From: Diprion similis
Taxonomy: Eukaryota > Arthropoda > Insecta > Hymenoptera > Diprionidae
Reading direction: 5' to 3'
Length of the DNA stretch: 64,000 bases
Assembly (NCBI RefSeq): GCF_021155765.1
Contig: NC_060106.1
Location: forward strand, 6,207,501 to 6,271,500
Positions 35,650 to 47,224 of the stretch are shown piece after piece (within the stretch, counting starts at the first letter, position 1; each line of letters begins with the position of its first letter). The position numbers and the translations under genes were made by a program. The notes under the pieces were generated by a model. That model worked only from the letters and a program-made list of their open reading frames with translations, was not told the DNA's origin and ran no database searches.

Positions 35650-36080
35650 CTTACGCCAGGTTGGTAATAAGATGGGGAACAAAAATAATAATTACAGCTC
35701 CAAAGTTTCGTTTCAGTTCAGTTTCAGTATATATATTATGCTCCAATCCCAGAACAAGTGTTCGGGTGTCAGTATATGGTACCTGAACAATAAGTTACCA
35801 TGCAAATATTATTAAAGTACAAAAAAAAATATAAAAAAATAATCGAATATTCCATAACAAAGCTGACTATTATATCAGCGTAACGGAGCACAATACATAT
35901 TACCCTAAGCAACACATGAAAAGTACTATTTGAGATAGTAATTAATGAAGTTTGTAAGTGTAATATTATAGGTTTCAGCCTGCGCACAGGTGCATGCACC
36001 TCCGCAGGATACGAAAAGTAAAACTTTAAATTTCGGCGTATTTTCTTGTATTTTTTCAACTCTTGGTCCTATCCCACTGA
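35650..36080 (+). repeat. Satellite-flanking dispersed repeat, copy 3
   Basis: Matches copy 2 in order: CGTTTCAGTTCAGTTTCAG, ACAAGTGTTCGGGTGTCAGT, TACCTGAACAATAAGTTACC, CACAATACATATTACCCTAA, TTTCAGCCTGCGCACAGGTG at about 35974, then TTTTTCAACTCTTGGTCC. It ends without the tandem units, followed by a TATATATATTATATATG stretch. Non-coding. Confidence 0.6.
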
Positions 36081-36509
36081 TATATATATTATATATGTAT
36101 TATTTGTTAGGGACTTCACACAATTTTAAATAACGAACATCTGATTTGACTTGAACGTTTCGTTTGGTATTTCCGGTCAGACCAGAGGGGACCTTTGACA
36201 AATTAATAAATATATATACTTTGAGTATTTTTTAGACAATGATCGATATATAACAAATCAATTGAAGTATGCGTAAAGGTTAAAAACAAATAAATTAAAC
36301 AATCAAAGAGTTCTTAGAACGAGAGATAGTCGTGAAGAAAAAAGAACTATGAGTGCGTTCATGTGAAAGAAAAATAACCTCACTGGTTTATAAGCAGTTG
36401 TTTTATGCCAATCACTGTAAATCTATTCATAGTTTTGTTTGTATTATAGCAGTTTATTGCTCATAATCTCACAAATTACTTACGAACCGTGATTAGTTGG
36501 CGCCTCAGA
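36081..36509. other. Spacer and LAMTOR5 5' region
   Basis: AT-rich DNA without a supportable gene. The last ~40 bases (GATTAGTTGGCGCCTCAGA) immediately precede the LAMTOR5 start and are likely its 5' UTR. Confidence 0.4.
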
Positions 36510-37480
36510 ATGGAACGTAACTTAGAAAAAACTATGGATAACGTGTAAGTTATCGAAGTAAAACAAAATTCGTAGATTTCACGTTACGACGCGCTTATTT
36601 TAAACAATTTATAATACGCAATTTTCCCGTGAATTTTTTTGCCACGCAATCGACTTAATGCTTTGGAAATTCATAACAATGCCCACGTAATTTTATCATT
36701 GCTTGGGAAATACGAACTAATATTGAAGGTTTCAGACTTAGACTTCCATATGACTTAATTAACAATTGTAAATAGTACTTGCATTCATAACCTTCACTAA
36801 CATCAATTCTGACACGACTCATCCTTTGCCTTTGCTGAAGAACCGAGAAGGATAAAATAGCCGGGAATTAATTTGGTTATAAGTTCTGAATCTTACTTAA
36901 TTATGATATATTGACAGGACAAATGTTGAAGGAGTCATAGGATGCATTTTGGCTGATCGTCAAGGCCTCTGCTTGGGAGGTAACCTATAACTAATTTATA
37001 ACCAGTGTTTATTATTTTTGGTTTTACGTCAGCATTAATATCCCCATGTCTCACATATCAATGCTAAAAACATACATATTCAATTTTTAGCTAAGGGGAG
37101 TGCATCTGGGCAAAGCGCTGGGTTGATAGCAGCAATTGCTGATGAGGTCGCAAAGTTAGAGCCTGATTCAAACGCACCCATTATTGCTCTAGAAAGTGAC
37201 AATCGGTATGTAAGTCGAAATTTGAACTTACTTCTACAAAGGAAGTATGTGATCAAATTTGGAGTAATATTTTCCCATTTGTCTACTTCAGTTCAATAAA
37301 TGACCCATCATTTTATTAGAGTTCATTCTTTATTCGAAATGATTATTTTGTGCAAATTTTGAATAAGTCCAAGTAAGATCTGCTGTTCAAATTGAATTCT
37401 TCAATAACGATTTCAGGCAATGCATCATTCAGCGTCAGGGACCTATAGTTGGTGCTATCTACAAAGCTATATCACCCTAA
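36510..37480 (+). CDS. LAMTOR5: LAMTOR5 (HBXIP), Ragulator complex subunit
   Basis: Small roadblock-fold subunit of the lysosomal Ragulator complex, which anchors Rag GTPases and mTORC1. Four exons join in phase: 36510-36544, 36918-36979, 37091-37205, 37417-37480; 276 nt, 91 aa, the same size as the human protein. The start MERNLEKTMDN aligns with the N-terminal helix. GVIGCILADRQGLCLG is the first roadblock strand pair, GQSAGLIAAIADEVAKLEP the long helix, and IIALESDNRQCIIQRQGPIV the C-terminal strands. No exon exceeds 40 codons, so long-frame scans miss the gene. It lies just right of the repeat domain and converges with RFT1. Identity is from recognised family pattern and size; I am confident. 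Confidence 0.93.
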
Positions 37481-38286
37481 AATCTGACGTCGACGTTGAA
37501 TCTTTACGTTTAACAATATCTATCTGAAATATGGCTCAATAATGAGTGTTTGTCCTACATTTTCTGTAATACTGTATTTTGTTCAGATTAAAGATCATGT
37601 TCTTTACTCATAATAGATAAAATCTAATCTTCTAAAATTTCATCCATCATCACTTGCACACTAGCATGAATATCCAAAATAAGAGTAATCGAATACATAT
37701 TTCAATTTAGTTGGGTGTATTTCCAGTCAAGATTTAATCGTTCCTAATATTTCTTCTTTTTGATTATTGACGATGATACTATTTTACGTGTTGTTTTGAA
37801 TTTAAGTCTGCGCTCGGAATTTTTATCTTTCAAACATTACACTTGATTTCCTAAAAATGGAACTGTTTTTCTTTAAGCTTGACTCGAAGTTTGTTTCTCA
37901 TTAACGAACCTGATCAAGCCAGGCGCATTTGAATATTTATCAATTTTGCTTTATCACTTGTTTCTTTGCTTTTGGCTCTCACATCAAAAGTCTGCAAGTA
38001 TTCGTATTTACACACTGCAATGAAAGAATAACCTTCTACTCAAGTTGTTTTCTTGTCTGAAGTACAATTATTGATAAATAATTATGAATTCTTATGAGTG
38101 TGATATCTTATGACTTTGAATGTAAAATATTATGTCCGGAAACAATGTCACATTAATGAACCAGGTCATGATAAAACCAATCATGAGAACAGTTGTAATT
38201 TTTACTATTAGCATATGGTCTTATGTAACTATATTACAATAATCTTTATACAGTCATATTACAAACAATAAATAAGGACTCATTGG
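37481..38286. other. Convergent 3' ends of LAMTOR5 and RFT1
   Basis: AT-rich spacer holding the 3' UTRs of both genes. Plus-strand AATAAA occurs at about 38266 inside AACAATAAATAAGG. No coding frame or structured element noted. Confidence 0.5.
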
Positions 38287-41138
38287 TCAATCATCTTTTT
38301 TGTGTTTGTTTCGCCTATCGCGCCATTTGTTTACACCGAGCTGAATGAGGTCTTGATGTTCATAAACCCAGGAAGCCATCACCAGCCCAAACATTACGAT
38401 ACCAATAAACAGATGGATCAATTTTTCGCCAGGAAAAAAGTATGCCTAAAACAACGGAAAATGGAAGTTTAGCTTTGCCCTGTTTATTTTTTTTCAAAAT
38501 CTTGCAGTAGTAAAAAATTTTGATAATTTCAAAATTCTATCGAGTACTGATACTTTTATGCTTACTTGTGACGCTTTTGTAGTAACGGCTGCTAATATTA
38601 AAGATGCAACGAATATTGGTTTAGGTACGAGTCCTAATAATGGTCTATATTTGGTATTTTCGTGTCTTCTTTTTATAAATTTGGTTGAATGCAAAATTCT
38701 CAAAGCCATGTTAACGCAGTTTCCAAAAATGAAACCAACCGGCCCAAACCAAGATGCAAAAAAATATGATACTACTAGGAATGCTACAGACTCATATATC
38801 ATAATATAATTATTCCGGTCAATGGTTCTACTGTCTGCTGTTGCATTTGTATAACATTCGGTTACTCCATTTATGCCTAACAATAATACTGCAAGACAAT
38901 GGGATCTCAGTAACAAAACCGGCAAATAGGCTGTTAACTTTGACCCTCCATATAACCAGAGTAAAAGTGAGGAATAAGATTGGCCAAAAACTAGAACAAT
39001 CAATCCAATTGATGTTACAACTGAGCACAGCTGTGTTAGGACAGTAACACTCTCTTGCACCTTTACCTGAAATTCAAAGATAAAAATTATCACAAATTCT
39101 GACTTGGTACTGAGCAAATGAATAACTAATCAGTTCCACTTGCCACGTTTTGATCAGGTATCGATTTATCCCTTTTGACCATCTGTGTGAAATAGAAATA
39201 GCCGCTATCCTCTATTGGACGGAATATAAATCTTGCTGCTAAGGAACCCAGATTGTTGACAATTTCGTATGTACCCTTTGGTGAAAGAAAATTATTTTAT
39301 TCGTCAAGTATGAGTCATTGAAGAATTTTTAAAATACGAATAATGATTGATTTTATATTTTCGTGTAAATGAGTCAATGTTGCGTAATTAGTAGACAAAC
39401 CCTTTGTGGTAATGAATTTCTTGTCGAATAAACATGTGTCAACAATAGATTTTTTTGCTTCAAATACCTGTTCGGCAAATGACAAAACAGGCATTATAGT
39501 CATGATCAATCTTTCCCCTTCAGTTAAAATTTGTTTTAATACTCCTTGTCGAAAGAAACTCCATGTGAGAGTGGATAATTTTTTGTCCAAGAACGACCCC
39601 TAAAAAGTTATAAATTATATGAAACCAGTTTGCATCGAGTTTTCCTCATAATTATATTGTTGACAATCATACCGAATTAACCAATTGACCAGGTAAAAAG
39701 TCTTTTATTGATTTAAACGGGAATTCCGTGCTCACAGACTCATCAACATCATCTCTTTTTTGAACCTTCAAATCCTCTATCTTGGTAATGTAAAAATGGA
39801 AATAAACATAGTGGCTAGTAGTGTAAAAAACGGCTGCAACAAGTTGTGCCACTCCAAAGGCAAACAATGCATTCTCTGGTTGGTAAAGTATCAGTATGAC
39901 AAAGGTGAACGTCCGAATGATTATCATAATTGTATCTAAGACTACCTGTAATCATATAAATTCAATGAGTATCTTCTGACCAAAAAATTTTGACTCTTTT
40001 AACAGTTTATGTAAATGATCCTTTTTTTGGAGGCAAAGCCTAAGTTAATAAATGTATAATTATGAAAAGTTCAGATGCAGTGTTTTGAAACTGTAAAAAT
40101 ACATAAAAATTTATAAAAAAGCTTTGAGTCCTTAGTGGAAGAACTTACTTTAAGCCTTACAAAGAGAAAAGCACTGGCAACTAATTGAACAATCAACGAG
40201 GATAGTTCAATAATGCAGGAAACAGCAACCGCACAAACGGCGAATGTATAGTAAGGCGGTAATACTTCTGATGGCAATAATATGAACAACCATGTGTATC
40301 CAAAGATCAGGGACATGAGTGCACATATTGGAACCCTGGAAATATATTATTGAGAATCATTTTCACACTGGATAGCCATTAGTTCATATGAATAAGTAAT
40401 GCTGTTATTTACACTAATGAAATAAGAGATGAAATTAATGTAACTATCGAGTTGCCAATATGATTGTGTTTTTAAAAATCCAAAATATTAATTAACGATT
40501 AAGGAACTAACGTCACCCATAGTAAATTAACCACTTGTGCCCAATTGTGTTCAGCCGTGTTTGTGAGACATGCTTTCATAAACGGTTCACGAGAGAGGAA
40601 GAGGATCATAGATTCCAGTAAGAGCAGCCTCACATTCATGACACCAAGCACTGCTTGGCCTACATGCCGTACTACAAACGCATTTAGAACAAATGTTACG
40701 CAGCGGAATAGTATCTGAAAAATGTAACATTAAATTAAAGATCTTACCATTTTGGTCCAGTGTCAATGTTTACAAAAAAGCGTCTGAATATAAAAAATTC
40801 AAGGCTATGAACTGTAATGTAATCGGCAGTAAGTGTACCTCCATGCGAGGGATTACTCAGTCATACTTATAGTGTACAAGTGATTTTGTCACTTCTAATA
40901 ATTTCACGGAATTTCGAATTGTTTTCACAAGATTTCACATCGATTTTACATGAATTCATGGGGTTTCGTGTTGGTTTCATGTCAAATAACCACATCGCAT
41001 GACTGAAATGACAGTCAGCAGATACGCATTCCTGAATGACAGGATAAGTAGATGTAATTATCGAAATGACATACATACCTGGAATATTATATTGAACGAT
41101 GCATTTTCTAAACTGCTTTTCAAAATGTTTGGTGCCAT
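38287..41138 (-). CDS. RFT1: RFT1, ER membrane protein of N-glycan assembly
   Basis: Multi-pass ER membrane protein of the MATE/MOP flippase fold, needed for Man5GlcNAc2-PP-dolichol use in N-glycosylation (its flippase role is debated). Eight exons, in transcript order: 41138-41079, 40714-40512, 40335-40149, 39945-39673, 39599-39468, 39275-39144, 39066-38566, 38445-38287. The total is 1647 nt, 548 aa (human about 541). Diagnostic stretches include RCVTFVLNAFVVRHVGQAVL, TWSFFRQGVLKQILTEGER, YEIVNNLGSLAARFIFRPIE and LLLGINGVTECYTNA. The C-terminus is lysine/arginine-rich (WRDRRNKHKKDD), as is common for ER membrane proteins. The exon 2 donor is GTTAGT at 40511; this choice restores the conserved LLWVTVPI. 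The exon 6 donor is either GC (after 39144) or GT (after 39147); both keep phase and differ by one valine. Start chosen as the only ATG giving MAPNILKSS ahead of the first helix. Confidence 0.96.
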
Positions 41139-43081
41139 TTTACAAAGTAGTATTGTATTTTTACTGCCCGTTATTGATCATACCATGTAACGCTGAGTTT
41201 TGCTTATAGGTTATGCAACAAAACGAGAATATAACATCGTTCTCGAAATAAATATGAAATCAGCAGTTTCCGTTACTGACAAATGATTTTTTTAGTTGAC
41301 ACAGTAGAACGGAATATATTGATCTTTCATTCAACAGATCTTCCATATTGACAGGTTGTATTCTTCTTCAATCACTCCGTTTCTCATATTTTTCGCTCAA
41401 TCTTTCCAGTTGACACTTCCTAATTTCTCACCCCACGCAGCCGTGCCGTGTGATTCTGTTGTCATGCAACGTGTACACGTATTACGTGTAATACATGCGG
41501 TTTTTAAGCTGGCACGTGGTATTCACACAATCAAGATCAGAGCACGAGTAACCAGTGCTACTTGAGGCATCATTTACCACAGATATATACATATTTAAAA
41601 TGTGTAACATACTTCGATCAAGTAGTTAATTGAAAAAAATAAAGTTGCCAACTCTTTGTGGAAAAGTTCATTACAATATATCATCCGAAACCCTTTTTTA
41701 TCCACCTGTCTGTCAAGACTTCTTGAATGAGAAAAGCAGAGAATTTATGGAACACTCTAAAAAATTTGCAAGAAAACCGAAAAAAATAACTTTATTGTAA
41801 GTGTATGTAATTTTTATCCGAATTGAGTTTGCATTTGGTTATGACACGTTTTAAAGCTGAAATATTCGCTACTAAAATTGAATTCGCGCACAGTCTATTG
41901 GAATATATGAAAGAAAAAGACAATAATTGGTCGGCCACTAGCCAATGCCGCGCAACTGTTAATCGCACGTGAATTCAAAGTTTGACTGATAGTTTTTACA
42001 GAGATTTTTTTTCTTAATAATTGCTTCTGGTTTGCCGACTTGCCTATCACAAGTAATGATAGTTTAAAACTAGCATCAGCATTGCTAGAGAGAAGAACTG
42101 TTGTTCGATTCTCATTTGGTCTGGAGTCTGCAGCTTTTTTATCAGTTCTGTCCACATGAGTTGTAAGTAAAAATTATTGCGCCTCCAGTACAGTGTACTC
42201 CAGACTTCAGTTCTTTGTTAAGATTCGGGCGAATAACTGATGCACACAACTCCTGGCTTTCATGGTTACAACCATTAATTTCTACTCGCGGCAGTTGACG
42301 CTCATGGCTACGACCAACCCGACCAACACAGACAACAGATAACTTATACGACCAACACAAGACTGATTTATTTCTCACTCCAGGCTTGACAGAACCGACA
42401 GAACCCACAAGGGGTACATGGCAGCGCCTACTAGTGGCGACACATAGAAGCACCTGGATCACATGTGTATTGATTACGCGCCAGATTTTTGAATTTTAAC
42501 ACACTACATAAGAACGCATGAGTCTTGTTAAGTAACATGTTGTAATTCGAACTGGTCTCATCTGCACTAAATATTTGACATTCCAATGATGTTTCTCTTG
42601 AAATGTACTCCAGCAATTCCACTGTATAATTTTCCGTTGCAGATTTGTCATTGATAATTTTCTTCCGTTATAGATAATTACAGAATGCTGTACTTCTTTT
42701 TAAAATGTGTAAACCAACCACCTTTCGTGTTAAATTTTTTGATACTATCCAATTTTTGCACTGAGTTCCAATGCTTTCCATGAAGAATGATCTGCGTGAA
42801 TATGCAGTGCATAACGTGTATTCCGGAATGAACGTACCGTTCAGTAACGCATAAGGTCAGCATTTGGAACTGGACATGCATGATAACCGTCTCGTGACCA
42901 TGTACACGTATTCAAGTTTGTACTTATTTATTCATTCAATGATTCAGTACATTAAAATCAATTGGTAATGTATTCAGGTTTTGTATACACTGAGAAATAA
43001 TTACATCAATTAGGAGATAACCGTCTTGAGGAATATAAAGTTTGTAAATAATAAAAATTACAAATTAATGTATAATTATGA
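41139..43081. other. Spacer upstream of RFT1, downstream of the zinc-finger gene
   Basis: No supportable gene. Frames of 60-106 codons are scattered on both strands without domain character. At 42431-42441 a CTACTAGTGGCG word with arms CGCC/GGCG resembles insect architectural-protein sites, but this is a weak pattern match. Part of this region must be the zinc-finger gene's 3' UTR and the RFT1 promoter. Confidence 0.4.
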
Positions 43082-46000
43082 TTAAGCATCTTCGTCATTG
43101 TCGCTCATCTGCATATTCATAGAGACCGTATTATGGTGAAATGCTGTACGTTTGTTGGTATACCCAGAAGTAGGCTGGCATTCGTACATTTTTCGATTTT
43201 CCATGTATCGACGGTAATTGTTTTCTCGTTTTCGTCGTTGTTCTTCCGCTTGCTGCCGCATCTTCTCTGGATTCACGTGAGTCGTCACCATATGCCTGGT
43301 TAAAGAGCTCATAAATTTGTAAGTGATGCCGCACACGTCGCAAGACAAAGCTTCGTCATTATTTCCTTGCTACATAGAACAAAAACAAAAATTCGATTAT
43401 GTACATCGTATTATATGGAAGTCCTTCTTACAACCAATATATTAATATTCTGCACAAGTAATCTACGTCTCTGTCTGTTCTGTCACAATTTTGTTCAAAA
43501 TGAATAGATTTACTATTTTATTTTCACAGCAAGACGATACTCTCGTATCCACTCTCTGTAAGACACTCCAACGGAAGTGTGCAAAGGTGTAAGCTGGGTG
43601 TAACATTGAAGGAAGTATAGAGATATGTATTTTCTAACTTCCCACTTTTCTATTTTCAGAGAAGTAGGGGAAGTTATTCTAATCGCTTCGAAGATGAAAA
43701 GTACAGTTTTTAGTAGATTTCCGCCGTTTCACGTCTAGAGACAACTATTTGAGGTGGATGTCTGGGAATGCATGTGTGTGCACACATATATCTCTGAGAT
43801 TGATCTTTTATCTAACATTATATCAAAACTAAATTAACAGATCTTAATGATGTTGGTCTCAATCGATGCCGTTATTCCTAACTTAAATTTTGAGCAAAAT
43901 CGGACGAACTATTCTTGAGTTATTTGCAGAAATGAAAATCTTTTATCTCCTGCAGTAACTTCAAAACTGTATGATCAATTGAGATAAAGTTTGGTCCATT
44001 GATTTGGTTTCATTTAACTCACAGCTGATTAAATTTGCAGTAAAATCAGTAGAGCCACCCTTAAGTTGCGTGCCAATTCAAACATCTTTTCATCCGAGAT
44101 TTTTATTTTCGCAAATAACGGGAATATTTAGTGGACATTGTAGGATTTTTCTTGCTCAGTTGATATAGGAAGAATTGTTGATTAATGAATAAGAATGATA
44201 TATCGGGAGACTTTGGTGAAAGTGCCGACTCCGAGCTATGTACACACCGCCAACACCAACACATGCACAAGTTTTCGTTCGCTACACTTGTTCGCTACGC
44301 TTAGCTCAAATCCGAGTCGTGTATCTGCTTGGCTTGGAGTCATCACTTTCGCGAGAGACTCCCTACAGAAAGCAATTGTTCGATATACCATATGTACCTG
44401 CTGATGAACCATCATGTGCCGCTGCAGATTATTGAGTCTGTTGAATTCTCGTCCGCAAACTTCACAATCGAATTTCCGTTCGGGATCATGATTCTTCTTG
44501 TGAAGTGCCAAATCACTGGCGTGCATAAAAGCTTTGTGGCATATATCACACGTGTGAGTACGTTGCTCTCCACCAAGATGAGATTGTTCATGTTTTGCTA
44601 GGCTTGCTTTATCCAGAAAGCGACGACCGCAGTAGATGCAAGGCAGCGGACGTGACTGAGGATTATGCAGAGTAAGGTGGCGTCGTAACGTGGACGACGT
44701 AGGGAAGGTCTTGTGACATTCAAGGCACTGAAACGGTCTGTCGCCTGTATGAGACTTCCGATGACGGGCCAATGAATTTTGATCTGGAAACCTGCAAGTT
44801 TATCAAGGTAAGCAAATTTATAAAATCTTTAAAGGGTATTCTGTTGCTATACTTTCATATAAACACAGTTGTAGCATCAAATGCCCCATTAGCCCCTTGG
44901 AAATTAATTTAAAGTTCTCGTATGTTATAAAGAAGTTTTTCAACAACGAAATTTATTATTCACTTAAGATTTAGTCAAATGTTAGTCAAAATCTGTAATC
45001 TTTTTGCGTTTACATTTTTTGGAGAAAATTCAAGTACAAACAGTGGTTACAGAATACACTAATATTTTTAAACCCAGAATTGACGTTATGATTGTAACCG
45101 GTTATTCTTGCTGAAGAACATGTTCTATCTGTAAACAAGTACTTCAAAATTATTACCTTTTGGGACATGAGTCACACGGATAATTTCTGCTGGTCATATC
45201 TTCCTCTCGGGCATGTTTCAGTCTGTTGTGCCTAAGTAACTGAAATGAGGATTTAAACGATTTATTGCATGTGTCACACTTGAGATTGTCTGTTGTTGGA
45301 ATGATAACTTGAGTCCGTTTTTGCCCATTCTCGTCTTCAGAGATGATTAAAGATATTGTCACAGTATTATCCTCATTGTCTATCTCTTGTATTGTTGACG
45401 CTGGCACCACAGCAGTCTAGAAAGTAACAGGAAGTACCAGGTACACTGATTAACATATCAGTAAAAAATGACGGTGCAATTCCGATTCAACTTATTCCAA
45501 CGTTACGGTAAACTAATTTCTCTGTGAAGCTAGCTTCAAAGTGAATTGATTGTACTAAAAACTTTAAGGCAGATGGCCAAACTATCAGAGTAATCAACTT
45601 TAATGTTTGATCAACTGTTTTACAATTTCAAAGATGTCAAAGGGCTAATACTTTGGTTGTGGTACTGGGGGCGTAGTCGAAACCAGGTATAAGTACAGCA
45701 CCACCTTCGGGTTGTCTTGGATTGGCTACCTGTTGATCCAGATCTCGACTGTCTTGGTCATCGCTACTATTCTCGGCAATGGCGTAATTTCCATCCGGCG
45801 TTAAGTATACCGGTTGCAGTTTTCCATTTTCATCCTTGAAATAAAGTTGCCCATCTTCGTCCTCATGTAGAAAGATTTGCTCCTGCAAGTCATGAATATA
45901 ATGTTTATAAAGTAATTATTCAAATCTGGTGAAAAAATATAATTATTAATTCTCTCATCTACTGGTATTCTCTGCCACATATTTTAACTCCCAATCCTTC

Positions 46001-47224
46001 TCAAATCTAATAATCTTCTGCATTTTGGTACCTGTGGTTCTTGATTGTCAGTTTCCTCATCGTCCCTGTTACTGTCTCTAGTCACCTCTTCATCTCCTTC
46101 AATAATGTTGTTGTATTGGTAATTATCGTGATCACCACCAGATTGTTCAACATACAAAGTTTCCATGTCTTCGTTTTCATAATATATTGTGCCCTCGGTT
46201 GGGGTTTCCTCATGCTGTTCGATCTATAATAACGAATTGTATCTATAATAACTGAATTGTGTGGAGGTTTCTCTCTTTCCCGCAGTAAGTAGAATAAATA
46301 TGACTGTATTACCTTTACTAAACGTGAACTAATGAACCTTCCGTCTTGAGTTTGTTTAGTTGAATTATTTTGTTTCTTGGATCCAAGAACAGTATAAACT
46401 AAATTGTTTTCAGCATTCTTCACAATCTCATGCTGAGAATCTGTGTTCTCTTCATTTTGAGAACCTGATTGATCATCTTCATATCCTACAATAGATTCAT
46501 GCTCTTCTTCATCCCAATATTCATTTGTAGTTTCATCTGTATTCGATTCCTGTTGCGGTATTTTTCCATGACCTCGAGATCTACCTGGTTGAGATGATGA
46601 ATCATGGTTTGGACTTGATAGATGTTTTCTACCATTCTGTGTAGAGTGTCTGTCATCTTTTTCCATTTGATTGTTAGAAGTTTTTTTACGACTACGAATT
46701 TGAGCCTGACTGGACTCTACTTTTGATTGTTGTCCCTGATCCAAATCTTCATCTTCCCAATCCTCATCAATGTCGTAATTCACGTGTTGTTTACTTCTAT
46801 CTTTGTCACCGTCATTCTTAAAATGCTTCTTCAATTGCTTTTTTACATACTCTGCTCTCATTTGGCTCAAGTCTGTATCAGTATTAGCATAATTTTTCGA
46901 AGATGACTTTGCAGGATTTTCTGTCTCCTCATCCTCATTTTGTCTTTGGTCGCTTGCTTCTGCATCTGGCATACTCAAATCCATATGTTCGTCAATTTCG
47001 TTATCTTCATTTTCCTCAGTACCCACAGATTGCTCAACTTCCTCTGGTTCTTCTACCTCTTCAATCTCTTCAATTATCTCAACAATTTCTTCTACTTCCT
47101 CTGCGTCTTCACCATCTCCATCCCCAGCAATATTGGCTTCAAAAATAATCTCATCCCCCGATGCAGCCTGCTTCAGTATTTCCATGAGATCATTGCTATC
47201 CGCTTCAATTGTTTCAACCTCCAT
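43082..47224 (-). CDS. Acidic C2H2 zinc-finger protein, seven fingers
   Basis: Probable nuclear DNA-binding regulator; no ortholog recognised. Six coding exons in transcript order: 47224-46313, 46223-46032, 45882-45652, 45416-45157, 44791-44398, 43369-43082. All phases agree; 2277 nt, 758 aa. Residues 1-440 are very acidic: a glutamate run around 40-75 (EEVEEIVEIIEEIEEVEEPE), then S/Q/D/E-rich, disordered sequence. Fingers begin at residue 492 with CDTCNKSF..RHNRLKH and continue CPKRF, CLECHKTF, CIYCGRRF, CDICHKAF, CEVCGREF. A seventh (CDVCGITY..RHMVTTH) near 673 is set apart by an exon junction. The second finger is split by the exon 4/5 intron inside its CPKR|F segment. A basic helix (QQAEEQRRKRENNYRRYMEN) follows the last finger. 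An upstream noncoding exon ending at 49433 probably splices to an acceptor at 47231, just before the ATG. Confidence 0.9.

Noticed and set aside
38558-39047. Plus-strand frames of 68-83 codons
   Set aside because: Antisense to the RFT1 exon at 38566-39066.
44195-44601. Plus-strand frames opposite the zinc-finger exon
   Set aside because: Antisense to six well-formed C2H2 fingers.
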